A stretch of 64,000 bases of DNA from CAWGUU01 sp963825765. Its GTDB lineage: Bacteria; Actinomycetota; Acidimicrobiia; Acidimicrobiales; AC-14. The stretch covers positions 124,001 through 188,000 of the forward strand of contig CAWGUU010000004.1 in the NCBI GenBank assembly GCA_963825765.1, read 5' to 3'. The stretch's first letter is position 1. Each line of letters begins with the position of its first letter. Position numbers and translations under genes: made by a program. Positions 47,881 through 57,419 of the stretch are shown one piece after another. The notes beneath the pieces are model-generated. The model was not told the origin of the DNA and did not search any database. It saw only the letters and a program-made list of their open reading frames with translations.

Positions 47881-49623
47881 TCAGGATGCCAGGTCCAGCC
47901 GGCACTCGACGAGGGTTCCCACGTAGGGCTCGGACTCGATCTCGAGCGTGGCGCCTATGGCGTTGGCCCGCTCCTTCATGCCGGTGATGCCGAAGGAGTC
48001 GAGGCGGGCGGCGGCGACGCCGAACCCCCGGCCGTCGTCGGCAACCGTGAGATGGGCGGACCGTCCGTCGCAGCTCCACCTGACCCGCAGGTGCTGGGCG
48101 CGAGCGTGGCGCTCCACGTTGGTGATCGCCTCCTGGGCGATCCTCCACAGCTCCCGCTCCTGGACGACGGGAAGCCGCTGGCCGGCGTCGCGGCGGTAGT
48201 CGACCTCGATGTCACCCCGTGACGCGACCCGGCCCAGGTAGGCATCCAGGGTCTCGGCCAGGTCGCGCTGGTCGGAGACGTCGGACCGCAGGTCGGACAG
48301 GGTGTCGCGGACCTCGCCGAGCACGCCTCGTACCTCGCCGCGGAGCCCGTCAAGCTCGGCTTCCAGGGGCTGGCCCTTGGCCTGGCGGGTGATGCGGTCG
48401 AGCTCGAAGGCGACGTAGGCCAGCGACTGGCCGATCCTGTCGTGCATGTCCCGCGCGATCCGGGTGCGCTCCTCGGCCGCCCCCATGGCCCGCAGCCGCG
48501 CGAACCAGCGGGCGTTGTCGATGGCGAGGGCGGCCGGCTCGATGAAGCCGTCGAGCAGCCGGAGCTCCCGCCGCCCGTAGCGCCCGGGCTCGTGGTGCTC
48601 GATGCCGACCAGGCCGACGAGGGAGTCGCGGGCCCGCAGGGGGGCGTACAGGCCTGACCTGGAGACGACGGGAGGGCCGTAGCCCTCCCCGGGGGCCAGG
48701 CTCACGACGAGGGAGGCGATACTGCTGGTGGTGGCCGCCCTGAGGGGGACGGGCAGGGTGGCGTCGGTCAGGGGCCCCGAGGGCGAGACCGCGCCCTCGC
48801 TGGCGGCGACCGCCCACGTGCCTGAGGTGTCGTCGCGGACCAGCACCACGACGACGTCGCAGTCGATGAGGCTGCGCAGCCGCTCCACCGTCGACTTCAC
48901 CACCTGGTCGAGGTTCAGCGACGCCGGCAGGCTCTGGGCCACCCGGTGCAGCGAGACGAGCAGGTCGTTGGCCTCGGCGAGCTGCGAGATGCGGTCGAGG
49001 GACTGCGAGTGGCGCTCCTCGACCTCTCCGAACAGGCGGCGGGCGTAGCTGGCCAGGACCGCCACGAGGATCAGCTCGAGGGCCCACTGGCCGGTGACGA
49101 CGCCCTCGCTGCCGATCCCCCAGATGTGGAGGTGGGCGGGGACGGCGACGGCGACGATGATCACGGCGGCGGTGCGCAGCGCGACCCTGAAACCGCCGAG
49201 CACACCGGCGGCGACGACCGAGGTGAGCAGGCAATAGGCGAACGGCGAGGCCCAGTAGCCGGTGCTGTCGACGGCCAGCACCGTGATGAAGACCTCCGCC
49301 AGGACGACTACCGGCAGCAGGACCGTCGGGGCCCCTGTCGATTGACCGGATGCCTGGCGACGCGATGCCTCGCCACCGGCCCGAGCCTGGCGGTCGCCGG
49401 CGCCCGGACGCCAGGTGACCCAGGCGGCGATGGCGACAAGCACCGCGCACCAGACGAATGTCCGGGCGCCGAGCGGACCGCGGACGACGGCGACGAACAC
49501 GGCCAGGACCAGGAGGCCCCAGCGAATGCCGGGCACCAGGGAGGCGAAGGGGGCCTGGTGCCCGGGTGGGTCGACTTCCTCCCCTGCGGGTGCGGTCTTC
49601 GGGACCGCGTCGGTGGGGAGCAT
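47881..49623 (-). CDS. membrane sensor histidine kinase (NarX/HisKA_3 type)
   Basis: The 580-aa protein has about six membrane helices in two groups (about 30-75 and 105-200), a GAF domain (about 215-370, QSLPASLNLDQVVKSTVERL, YAPLRARDSLVGLVGIEHH), the HisKA_3 dimerisation box (EERTRIARDMHDRIGQSLAY with the phospho-His in MHDRIG) and a C-terminal HATPase (EAITNVERHARAQHLRV, VADDGRGFGVAAARLDSFGI). It is the cognate kinase for the adjacent NarL-type regulator. It is 27 bp from the tadC gene end, in the same orientation, so it may belong to the tad transcript. Confidence 0.92.
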   Translation of the reverse strand: MLPTDAVPKTAPAGEEVDPPGHQAPFASLVPGIRWGLLVLAVFVAVVRGPLGARTFVWCAVLVAIAAWVTWRPGAGDRQARAGGEASRRQASGQSTGAPTVLLPVVVLAEVFITVLAVDSTGYWASPFAYCLLTSVVAAGVLGGFRVALRTAAVIIVAVAVPAHLHIWGIGSEGVVTGQWALELILVAVLASYARRLFGEVEERHSQSLDRISQLAEANDLLVSLHRVAQSLPASLNLDQVVKSTVERLRSLIDCDVVVVLVRDDTSGTWAVAASEGAVSPSGPLTDATLPVPLRAATTSSIASLVVSLAPGEGYGPPVVSRSGLYAPLRARDSLVGLVGIEHHEPGRYGRRELRLLDGFIEPAALAIDNARWFARLRAMGAAEERTRIARDMHDRIGQSLAYVAFELDRITRQAKGQPLEAELDGLRGEVRGVLGEVRDTLSDLRSDVSDQRDLAETLDAYLGRVASRGDIEVDYRRDAGQRLPVVQERELWRIAQEAITNVERHARAQHLRVRWSCDGRSAHLTVADDGRGFGVAAARLDSFGITGMKERANAIGATLEIESEPYVGTLVECRLDLAS

Positions 49624-49650
49624 CGCGTTACGGACCTATGTGCCCGGTGC

Positions 49651-50574
49651 CTATTTGAACGCCTGGGAGATCCCCGCTGCCGCCGGACCCAGGATGACGA
49701 CCATGATCGCCGGGAACACGAACAGCACCAGCGGGAAGAGCATCTTCACCGGCAGCTTGGCCGCCTTCTCCCGTGCCCACTGGCGGCGCTTGTTCCGCAT
49801 CTCGCTGGCCTGGGTCTTCAGGACCCTGCCGATCGGGATGCCGAGGGCGTCGGCCTGGAGGAGGGCGAGGACGAAGTTCGACAGCTCGGGTACCTCGGTG
49901 CGGCGCTTCAGGTTCTGGAAGGCGTCACGCCGGGGCAGTCCCAGCTCCATCTCGTGGAGGGTGCGGGCGAACTCCTCGGCCAGGGGCGAGTGGAAGTGCT
50001 GGCACACGATGGCCAGCGCCCCTTCGAAGCCCATGCCTGCTTCCACCGAGATGGCGAGCAGGTCGAGGGTGTCGGGCAGGTCCTTCAGGATCGCCCCCTG
50101 GCGCTCCCCGACCTTCCTCGACAGCCAGGCCGTCGGCAGGAGCAGGCCGGTGACCGGGGCGAGGATGATGAGGAGCAGGGCGACCCGGCCTGACGGGTTC
50201 CCCAGGGCCGCGTAGAGCAGCGCGGCCATGGTCAGCAGCCCGGTGCTGGCCAGCTGGGCCACCACGAACTCCTCTGCCCGCATCGTGCCGGTCAGGCCCG
50301 AGAGCAGCAGCTTCCGGTGGACCTGGTCGAGGTAGTTGCGGGGCGTGAGGCGGCCGACCTTGGCGACGAGGCCACCCAGGGGCCGGGTGACCCGGACGAT
50401 GAACGGGTCGGCAAGCTTCTTGTCGAACTCGTTTGTGAACTTGACGTCCTCGTCCAGGTCCTGGAGGTACTGGCCGACGTCGCCGGCGGGCTTGGCGCCG
50501 GCGAACCCGACCACCATCACCGCGACGCCGGCGGCGGCGAGGAACACAGGAACGATGATGCTGAGAAAGTCCAT
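49651..50574 (-). CDS. tadC: Tad pilus inner-membrane platform protein TadC
   Basis: The ATG at 50574 is preferred over an in-frame TTG at 50580. The 307-aa protein has T2SSF membrane-protein architecture: N-terminal helix DFLSIIVPVFLAAAGVAVMV, a central helix pair, the cytosolic segment ISVEAGMGFEGALAIVCQHF, and C-terminal helices MLFPLVLFVFPAIMVVIL. TadC works with TadB as the assembly platform. It is the last gene of the tadA-tadB-tadC run, its ATG within a few bases of the tadB stop. Confidence 0.9.
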   Translation of the reverse strand: MDFLSIIVPVFLAAAGVAVMVVGFAGAKPAGDVGQYLQDLDEDVKFTNEFDKKLADPFIVRVTRPLGGLVAKVGRLTPRNYLDQVHRKLLLSGLTGTMRAEEFVVAQLASTGLLTMAALLYAALGNPSGRVALLLIILAPVTGLLLPTAWLSRKVGERQGAILKDLPDTLDLLAISVEAGMGFEGALAIVCQHFHSPLAEEFARTLHEMELGLPRRDAFQNLKRRTEVPELSNFVLALLQADALGIPIGRVLKTQASEMRNKRRQWAREKAAKLPVKMLFPLVLFVFPAIMVVILGPAAAGISQAFK

Positions 50575-50576
50575 CG

Positions 50577-51536
50577 TCAAACCTCGATCTTTGTCATGCG
50601 GAAGATGATGAACGTGCCGGCGGCGACCATGCAGGCCGTGCCGATAAGGACGACGAGGCCGAGGCCGTGGTACATCGGCTCCATGTACTCGGGGCTCACG
50701 AAGTTGATGGCGAAGAGCATGAACGGAGCCATGGCGCTGAGCACCCAGGCGGAGATACGACCCTCGGCGGTGAGCACGTTGACCTCCCGGCGCACTTCCT
50801 CACGGGCCCTGATGAAGTCGGCCAGGGTGTGGAGCAGGTCGGCCAGCTTGCCGCCGACGGACTGCTGGATGCGGATGGCCTGGACGACCCAGTCGAGGTC
50901 CCTGATCTGGAGGCGCTTGGCCATGCGGTCGAGGGCGTCGACCACCGGGTCACCCAGGCGGGTCTCCGACACCAGCCGGGAGAACTCCTCCGACAGCGGC
51001 GGCGGGGCCTCCTCGCACATCATCTGGATGGAGCGCAGGAACGTGTGCCCGGCCGACAGCGACGAGGCGATGAGCCCCAGCGCGTCCGGCAGGGCCGCTT
51101 CGAACGCCTTCCGCCGCTTGCTGATGCGGCGCTTCACGATGACGCTCGAGAAGAGCGGGCCGAGGGCGGCGCCCAGCAGGGCGAAGATCCAGGTGCCGGA
51201 CAGGGCCAGGAGGAGCGTGGCGATGGCCAGGCTGCCGGCCACCGTCACCAGGACGTACTCGCCCGGGCGCAGGGGGATGCGGGCCCGCTCCAGGGCGGCG
51301 GCCATGGCCCCCTTGGCGTCGAACTGCTCGACGACCCTGCCGGCCAGGCCGACGGTGCTCTCCACCAGCGGGCTGAGGTTCTCGGAGACCCCCTCGACCC
51401 TGACGTCGCGCTCCCCGTAGGGAAGCTCCAGGATCTCGGCCAGCTGCCGGTCCCGGTCACGGATACGGGCCAGGACGCCGGCGACCAGCAGGGCGAGCCC
51501 CAGGCCGACGAAGAGGACCGGAATCAGCACTGTCAT
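50577..51536 (-). CDS. tadB: Tad pilus inner-membrane platform protein TadB
   Basis: The 319-aa protein has an N-terminal helix (VLIPVLFVGLGLALLVAGVL), a mid pair (VLVTVAGSLAIATLLLALSG, ALLGAALGPLFSSVIV), the T2SSF cytosolic region (ALPDALGLIASSLSAGHTFL, QQSVGGKLADLLHTLADFIRA) and C-terminal helices. This is the standard TadB order, and its ATG overlaps the tadA stop by 4 bp, so the two are co-translated. Confidence 0.9.
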   Translation of the reverse strand: MTVLIPVLFVGLGLALLVAGVLARIRDRDRQLAEILELPYGERDVRVEGVSENLSPLVESTVGLAGRVVEQFDAKGAMAAALERARIPLRPGEYVLVTVAGSLAIATLLLALSGTWIFALLGAALGPLFSSVIVKRRISKRRKAFEAALPDALGLIASSLSAGHTFLRSIQMMCEEAPPPLSEEFSRLVSETRLGDPVVDALDRMAKRLQIRDLDWVVQAIRIQQSVGGKLADLLHTLADFIRAREEVRREVNVLTAEGRISAWVLSAMAPFMLFAINFVSPEYMEPMYHGLGLVVLIGTACMVAAGTFIIFRMTKIEV

Positions 51537-53059
51537 TGGGCACGCTCCGCTCGGGCGAGAGACGACATGGACGGGACGCGGGCACTACGGGCGTTGCGCA
51601 GGCGGGACGGTGCGGGCTCGGGGGCGACGGGTGCGGCGACGCGGAAGGCCTTGGCCGGCACCTCGATGCCGTTCTCCTTCAGCTTGTCGAGGAACTTGGG
51701 CCGCAGCCCGGTGGCGCACAGCTCGCCGTTTGTCCTGCCGTTCTCGGTCCGGGTGCCCTGGCGGAACTTGAAGATGTCCTGCATGAGGATGGTGTCACCC
51801 TCCATGCCCTGCAGCTCGGTGATGGCGGTGACGACGCGGCGGCCGTCGGTCATGCGGTCGAGGTGCATGATGATGTGCAGGGCGGAGCAGATCTGCTCCC
51901 GGATGGCCTTCACCGGCAGCTCGTACCCGGCCATCAGCACCATGGTCTCGAGGCGGCTCAGGGCGTCGCGGGGGCTGTTGGAGTGGACGGTGGTGAGCGA
52001 TCCCTCGTGGCCGGTGTTCATGGCCTGGAGCATGTCGAGGGCCTCGGCGCCACGGACCTCACCGACGATGATGCGGTCGGGACGCATACGGAGGGCGTTG
52101 CGCACGAGGTCGCGGATCTTGACCTCGCCGGCGCCTTCGGCGTTCGGCGGGCGGGCCTCGAGGCTGAGCACGTGGGCCTGCTGGAGCTGGAGCTCGGCCG
52201 CGTCCTCGATGGTGACGATGCGCTCGCCCTCGGGGATGAACGACGAGAGCACGTTCAGGTTGGTCGTCTTACCGGTGCCGGTACCACCCGAGACCAGGAT
52301 GTTCAGCTTGCCCCTGACGCAGGCCTCCATGACGACGGAGACGTCGAGGGTGAAGGTCCCGAAGTTGATCAGGTCCTTGACCGTGTAGGGGTCGGCGGCG
52401 AACTTCCTGATGGTCATGATCGGGCCGTGGATGGCCAGCGGCGGGAGGATGGCGTTGACACGGGAGCCGTCGGGGAGGCGGGCGTCGACCATCGGCGAGG
52501 ACTCGTCGATGCGCCGGCCGACGGCCGAGACGATCTTCTCGATCACGTGCCGGTACTGCTGGTCGTCGCTGAACACCGCGCCGGTGCGGTGGAGCTTGCC
52601 GTCGCGCTCGATCCAGATGTCGTCGTAGTTGTTGCACATGACCTCGGTGATGCTCGGGTCGTTGAGCAGCGGGTCGAGCGGCCCGTAGCCGAGGGTGTCC
52701 TGGATCATCTCCTGCAGGAAGGCCCGGCGCTCGCGGGGCGAGATCTTGACGTCCTCCCGCTGGATGATGCGGTCCAGGGCGGCCTTGACCTCGCTGGCGA
52801 GCTTGTCGGGCGACAGGCCGTTGACCTTGGGCGCGACCTCCGAGAGCACCAGCTCGCGGACCTTGCGTTTGGAGGCGGTCCACGACGCGGTCGACGTGGT
52901 CCGCCGGGCCTGAGGCGTGCCGGGGGCGGCAGGTGCCGCCGGCCGGCGCCGGGCCTGTTCGGGCGAGGTGGTGGCAGGCCGGGCCGCGGTGGACCGCGTG
53001 CTGGTCGTGGACGCCCGCTCCTGGTCCTCGAGGGCGGCAAGCTTGTCTGAGAGTTTCAC
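51533..53059 (-). CDS. tadA: Tad pilus secretion ATPase TadA/CpaF
   Basis: The 508-aa protein has a variable, Ser/Thr/Ala-rich N-terminus (about 15-60), an N-terminal domain with YGPLDPLLNDPSITEVMCNN, and a hexameric ATPase core: Walker A SGGTGTGKTTNLN (258-270), the Asp box IVTIEDAAELQL, Walker B RPDRIIVGEVRG, and the His box MNTGHEGSLTTVHSNSP. It powers pilus extension. It is the central gene of the run tadZ-tadA-tadB-tadC and follows tadZ by 10 bp. Confidence 0.95.
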   Translation of the reverse strand: MKLSDKLAALEDQERASTTSTRSTAARPATTSPEQARRRPAAPAAPGTPQARRTTSTASWTASKRKVRELVLSEVAPKVNGLSPDKLASEVKAALDRIIQREDVKISPRERRAFLQEMIQDTLGYGPLDPLLNDPSITEVMCNNYDDIWIERDGKLHRTGAVFSDDQQYRHVIEKIVSAVGRRIDESSPMVDARLPDGSRVNAILPPLAIHGPIMTIRKFAADPYTVKDLINFGTFTLDVSVVMEACVRGKLNILVSGGTGTGKTTNLNVLSSFIPEGERIVTIEDAAELQLQQAHVLSLEARPPNAEGAGEVKIRDLVRNALRMRPDRIIVGEVRGAEALDMLQAMNTGHEGSLTTVHSNSPRDALSRLETMVLMAGYELPVKAIREQICSALHIIMHLDRMTDGRRVVTAITELQGMEGDTILMQDIFKFRQGTRTENGRTNGELCATGLRPKFLDKLKENGIEVPAKAFRVAAPVAPEPAPSRLRNARSARVPSMSSLARAERAQ

Positions 53060-53069
53060 TGTTCTCCCT

Positions 53070-54326
53070 CTAGGTGTGCTTGAACATGCGGGCGAAGAAG
53101 CCCTGCTTCTTGTCCCTGGCGCCGGCGTCGTCGCCGTGCGACAGCGGGGACTGGGACTGGGTGCCGTCGGGCAGGAGCGGCAGCATGCCCCCGACCATCC
53201 GCTTGCTGACCTCGGAGTTCGGGTTGAACCCCAGGATCGGGGTCCCGACGTTCACCGACTTGCTGACCTCCCGTGAGTACGGGAGCACCGATGTGAAACC
53301 CTGCGGGAAGAGCTTGGTGATCTGGTCGATGTCGATGCCGACGTCGCGCTCGGCCTTGTTGAGGACGAGCTTCACGTTGTCGGACGGGATCTTGAGCTTG
53401 TCCAGGGTGTTGAGGAAGACGCCCATGTTGCGGACGCTGGGCAGGTCCATGGTCGCCATGACGTACAGCTGGTCGGACATGTCGAAGGCGGCCAGCACGA
53501 TCTCGGTCAGAGCGGCGGGCGTGTCGACGACGACGTAGTCGAACCGGGCCCGGGCCGCCTCGATCACGCGGGTGACGTCGGTGGGGTGGATTCGGTCGGC
53601 GTCGGACGGGTCCTTGGGGGCGGGGAGGACCAGCACGCCGCTGTCGTGGGCGACCACGTACTCGGCGATGTGGGCCTGGAGGTCGACCTCGTCGATGTCC
53701 TCGCGGGCGAGGGCGTCGGAGATGGTGAATCGGGGCCGGAGCCGGAGGGCCGTCGACACCTCACCGAACTGGAGGTCGAGGTCGATGATGCAGGTGCGCT
53801 TCCCCGTGTGCTGGTGCAGGAAGTACGCCAGGTTCGTGGAGTAGAAGGTCTTCCCGCAGCCGCCGGTGGCGGAGGCGATGGTGAAGACGGTGCCGTGCTT
53901 GTCGTTGGACTGTCCCGACGACAGGGAAGGCGTGTCCGAGCCGCGGGGCCGGCTGACCGACACCGCCCGCTCGATCGAGTCGTGCAGCATCCGGTCCGAG
54001 ACCGGGAGTTGGAGCAGGTCGAGTGCGCCTGCCCTGACGATGTCCCGCAGCTGGGCGTCGGGCCGCTTCTCGAAGGCCAGGACCAGCGCCATGCTCGGCG
54101 ACTCGTCGTGGACCGACTGGATGCGGGCCAGGCCCGTCTTGGTGCCGAGGCTGGGCCCGGCGATCATGACGTCGAAAGGACCGCTGGCGGAGATGACGTC
54201 GCCCAGGCTGGCCACCCGGTCGCACGGCACCACCTCGGGGCGGGGACGTAGGTCCCCCGCCACCCCGCGGACCTGGTCAGCCAGGTCCGCGTCCTTCTCG
54301 ACCACGAGGATCTTGGGGTTGCGCAT
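53070..54326 (-). CDS. tadZ: TadZ/CpaE-like localisation ATPase
   Basis: The ATG at 54326 follows GGAAGGGACC. The 418-aa protein has an N-terminal receiver-like domain (about 5-125) lacking the usual phospho-acceptor pattern, and a ParA/MinD-type ATPase domain with a deviant Walker A ASATGGCGKTFYSTNLA (about 152-168) and Walker B FDYVVVDTPAALTEIVL. TadZ proteins place the Tad machinery at the pole. The C-terminus is basic and Phe-rich (KKQGFFARMFKHT). It sits between cpaB and tadA. Confidence 0.9.
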   Translation of the reverse strand: MRNPKILVVEKDADLADQVRGVAGDLRPRPEVVPCDRVASLGDVISASGPFDVMIAGPSLGTKTGLARIQSVHDESPSMALVLAFEKRPDAQLRDIVRAGALDLLQLPVSDRMLHDSIERAVSVSRPRGSDTPSLSSGQSNDKHGTVFTIASATGGCGKTFYSTNLAYFLHQHTGKRTCIIDLDLQFGEVSTALRLRPRFTISDALAREDIDEVDLQAHIAEYVVAHDSGVLVLPAPKDPSDADRIHPTDVTRVIEAARARFDYVVVDTPAALTEIVLAAFDMSDQLYVMATMDLPSVRNMGVFLNTLDKLKIPSDNVKLVLNKAERDVGIDIDQITKLFPQGFTSVLPYSREVSKSVNVGTPILGFNPNSEVSKRMVGGMLPLLPDGTQSQSPLSHGDDAGARDKKQGFFARMFKHT

Positions 54327-54340
54327 CGGAGGTCCCTTCC

Positions 54341-55072
54341 CTACAGAGCGGCGAGTGCGTCGCTGGGGTTGGTGCCGGGGGTCGCGCCGGCGGGCGGAGC
54401 GTCCTTGGCCACGAGGGAGAAGTAGAGGTTCTCGAAGCTGGTGAGGAACACGAGCCGCTCGGCCTCCGTCGGGGTGACGGCGAGCAGGAACACCAGGCCG
54501 GCGCCGCCGGGCGTGCCGGGAGCGGCGGCGAGGGTCGTGCCGTTGACGTTGAGTACCTCGGTGTTCTGCATGATCAGGTGGGCGTTGGGCATGCCGGCGA
54601 CGTTGGGGTCGGACTTGACGACGCCGTAGACGTTGATGCGGTCGCCGGCGCCGGCGAACCCGGCCACGCCGGGCACGTTCGACAGCTGGACGGCGAGGGC
54701 GGTCTTGCCGTCGGGGATCTTCAGGGTCCCGATGCGGGTCTGGGCCTGCTGGAACTGGGTGTCGGTGATGATCTGGCCCTCGGGCACGCCCAGGCTGGCG
54801 GTGCGGCCGGCGAGCTGGGTCGGGTCGGTCAGCGCGTTGGCCGGCTTCACCGAGTCGGCGACGACCTTGGTCTTGACCCATCCCTGGTTCACGGCGTCGG
54901 CGCCGCTGGTGCCGGCGGGGATCGGCTTGGACGCGACGAGCACTGCCACACGGCCCGAGCCGGCGGCGGGGGAAGAATCGTCGTTGTTGCGGACGATGAG
55001 GAAGGTGGCCGCCGCGCCGACGATGAAGACGGCGAGGCCGAGGGTCACTATCACGTTTGAACGCTTAGCCAT
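54341..55072 (-). CDS. cpaB: CpaB/RcpC-like Flp pilus assembly protein
   Basis: The ATG at 55072 follows GGAG by eight bases; an earlier in-frame ATG at 55117 lacks a site. The 243-aa protein has an N-terminal membrane helix (NVIVTLGLAVFIVGAAATFLIV), then an SAF domain (VAVLVASKPIPAGTSGADAV, GVPEGQIITDTQFQ) and a RcpC-type C-terminal region (TPTEAERLVFLTSFENLYFSL). It is the first gene of the minus-strand tad operon. In Gram-negative bacteria CpaB supports the secretin; here it probably acts in the periplasm-like space or cell wall. Confidence 0.88.
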   Translation of the reverse strand: MAKRSNVIVTLGLAVFIVGAAATFLIVRNNDDSSPAAGSGRVAVLVASKPIPAGTSGADAVNQGWVKTKVVADSVKPANALTDPTQLAGRTASLGVPEGQIITDTQFQQAQTRIGTLKIPDGKTALAVQLSNVPGVAGFAGAGDRINVYGVVKSDPNVAGMPNAHLIMQNTEVLNVNGTTLAAAPGTPGGAGLVFLLAVTPTEAERLVFLTSFENLYFSLVAKDAPPAGATPGTNPSDALAAL

Positions 55073-55279
55073 TTTGAATCTCCGGCTCCTGGGGTCAAGG
55101 TTTTGGGCAGCGGGCATGGGTGTCGCCCACGTAGTTGTCGGCTGGCCGGGGGCGGACCTGTAGCCGGATTCGGCGGATTTCGGTAACGCCTGCTCAAGCT
55201 GCGGCGGTTTCCTACCGATACCTCTCCCGAACCACCCGACTGGCTACATCCAGGCACGTACAGGGCACGAGGAGCGACT

Positions 55280-55729
55280 GTGAGAGACATCCAGGTACCC
55301 CCGCCGACCGCGCATGCCCGTCGTGGGCTTCGTCGCGAGCGGGGTGAGTCAGGGGCCGCCCTCGTGGAGTTCGCCCTTGTCATCGGGCTCTTCATGCTGA
55401 TCCTGTACGGCTTGATCTCCTACGGGATGATCATGGCCACCAAACAGCGGGTCACCAACGCCGCGTCCGAGGCCGCCCGCTCGGCCGTCGGCGAGGCCAA
55501 CGACGCCGCCGCCGTCTCGGTGGCCACCGCCCGGGTGAACGCGCTTCTGTCCGGTTCGGCCGGCAGCTACACCCCGGTCGTGACGACCGTTCCGTGCGGG
55601 TCGAGCACCTGCGTGAAGGTCAAGATCACCTGGGACTACAAGAACCACCCGGTGGTGCCCCCGGCGCCCGGCATCGGTCTGTTCACGCCCGACAACATCA
55701 TTTCCGAGGCACAGGTCCAGTACAAGTGA
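55280..55729 (+). CDS. tadE: TadE-like pilin/pseudopilin
   Basis: The GTG at 55280 follows GAGGAG. The 149-aa product has a prepilin-like start: GESGAALVEFALVIGLFMLI, with a cleavage site after Gly25 and Glu at +5, then one hydrophobic helix and an extracytoplasmic domain containing CGSSTC (likely disulfide). TadE proteins are minor pseudopilins of the Tad system. It is divergent from cpaB (207-bp gap, which must hold both promoters) and its TGA overlaps the tadG GTG. Confidence 0.88.
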   Translation: MRDIQVPPPTAHARRGLRRERGESGAALVEFALVIGLFMLILYGLISYGMIMATKQRVTNAASEAARSAVGEANDAAAVSVATARVNALLSGSAGSYTPVVTTVPCGSSTCVKVKITWDYKNHPVVPPAPGIGLFTPDNIISEAQVQYK

Positions 55730-57363
55730 GCCGCCGACTTCAGCGTGACCCCCGGCTCGCCGGGCTCGGTGTGATCGGCCGCCTGGGCCGTAGGCGTGAC
55801 GAGCGCGGCGCCATGCTCGTGCTGGCTGCCGTCGGCCTGGTGCTGGCCATGATCTTCGCCGCCCTGGCCATCGACATCGGCTTCCTCGCCGCCGACAAGC
55901 GCACCGACCAGAAGTTCGCCGACCTGGCGGCGTTGGACGCATCCCGCGACCTCACCAACATCCAGGCGCTGGCCGACGCCAGCGTCGCCCGCAACTACGT
56001 GGGCCAGCGAGACGCCATCCCCACCACCCTCGCCGAGCTCGTCGCGCCCGACGGTGCCGGCAACTACGTACCCAGCCCGACCGGCAGGTTCGTCCGGGTC
56101 ACGGTCACGTCGCCCCGCAAGCCCTTCTTTCCCTTCGTCAGCGGCACCACGCGGATCGTCAAGGCCGTCGCGGTGGCCGGGTCCGAGCCGTTCGCCCAGT
56201 TCTCGCTCGGCTCGTCCGTCGCGGGGCTCGATACCCGGAAGTCGGCGCTCGACGCCCTCATCGGCCCGATGCTGGGCGGCGTGAACATGACCGCGGTCAG
56301 CTACAGCGGCCTGGCGTCGGGCGGTGTCACGCTCAAGGCGCTGCAGACACAGCTGCTGGCCATGGGATACGACGTCGGCACCACCGACAAGCTGATGGCC
56401 GCCGACGTCGATGTCGCCGACCTGCTCACTGCCACCGGCCAGGCGCTCACCGCCGACGGTGACTTCGTCGCCGCGGCCGAGATCAACGACATCCCGATCA
56501 ACCTCATCCCGAACCTGGAGGAGGTTTCGCTCGGCGATCTCGTGAACCTCTCACAGCCCGGCAACGCGTCGGCCCTCGACACCGAGATCAACGCCTTCCA
56601 GCTGGTCAACGCCGCCGCCCAGGTGGCCAACGGCACCAACTTCGTGGCCGTACCGGGCATCAACTGCGGGGGACTCCTCGCCGCCCTGGCGTCGTGCTCC
56701 GTCGCCTTGCACGTCGTCGAGCCCGCGAAGGTCAGTCAACTGGGCCCGGTCGGCGTCACCGCCGACACGGCCCAGGTGGTCCTTCGGGTGACGTTGAACC
56801 TGGCGCCCATTCTCGTCAACGTCCTCACCGCCACGTTGGACTTCACCGCCGGCAACGGCCACGGCGTTCTCACCGACATCGATTGCGACGCCACGCCGGG
56901 GATCACCGTGAATGCCCAGACCAACACCGCCGCCATCTCGGGCAACATAGGGGGCACCGGTCTTCTCGGACTTCCGCTCCTGGGGAGTCTTACGGTGAAC
57001 GGCAGCGTCGCCGGAACACCAGCCACGAACGCGACCTTCGCGTACCCGAACCAGTTCGTACCGCCTGTCGGCCCGTCGCCGGCCTACTCCCAGCACATCG
57101 GGGTGGCGTCCGTCGGCCTGGCGCCGATACTGCCACCCGCGGGCTCGGGTCTCACGCTCAGCGGAACGGGAGCCCTCGGGCTGCTGACCGGCCTGGTCGA
57201 CCCGGTACTCGAGAACGTGCTCGCGTCTCTCGACGGCCTGCTCGTCCCCACCCTGGGGCCGATCCTGGACGTTCTCGGCGTCGACCTGGCCGGGGCCGAC
57301 GTGAGCGCCTTGCAGATCCAGAAGCCGCCGCCCGCCTGCGGCTCGACCCGCCTGGTCAAGTAG
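55726..57363 (+). CDS. tadG: TadG-like pilus-associated protein
   Basis: The GTG at 55726 overlaps the tadE stop. The 545-aa protein has a TadE/TadG start (RRDERGAMLVLAAVGLVLAM, one helix, then DIGFLAADKRTDQKFADLAA) and a long external beta-rich domain with many Val, Leu and Gly residues and several NxS/T sites. Close TadG proteins of other bacteria are smaller or have a vWA domain, which I do not see here. It is probably a cell-surface partner of the pilus. A perfect 9-bp hairpin terminator follows. Confidence 0.8.
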   Translation: MSRRLQRDPRLAGLGVIGRLGRRRDERGAMLVLAAVGLVLAMIFAALAIDIGFLAADKRTDQKFADLAALDASRDLTNIQALADASVARNYVGQRDAIPTTLAELVAPDGAGNYVPSPTGRFVRVTVTSPRKPFFPFVSGTTRIVKAVAVAGSEPFAQFSLGSSVAGLDTRKSALDALIGPMLGGVNMTAVSYSGLASGGVTLKALQTQLLAMGYDVGTTDKLMAADVDVADLLTATGQALTADGDFVAAAEINDIPINLIPNLEEVSLGDLVNLSQPGNASALDTEINAFQLVNAAAQVANGTNFVAVPGINCGGLLAALASCSVALHVVEPAKVSQLGPVGVTADTAQVVLRVTLNLAPILVNVLTATLDFTAGNGHGVLTDIDCDATPGITVNAQTNTAAISGNIGGTGLLGLPLLGSLTVNGSVAGTPATNATFAYPNQFVPPVGPSPAYSQHIGVASVGLAPILPPAGSGLTLSGTGALGLLTGLVDPVLENVLASLDGLLVPTLGPILDVLGVDLAGADVSALQIQKPPPACGSTRLVK

Positions 57364-57378
57364 CGGCCAGTCGTCTGC

Positions 57379-57405
57379 GGCCGGCCCGACCTCGGTGGGC
57401 CGGCC
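57379..57405 (+). terminator. terminator after tadG
   Basis: A perfect 9-bp stem GGCCGGCCC/GGGCCGGCC with a 9-nt loop starts 16 bp after the tadG stop. No T-tract follows. The next gene starts 15 bp beyond the stem. Confidence 0.65.
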
Positions 57406-57419
57406 GGGTACGGTGCCGT

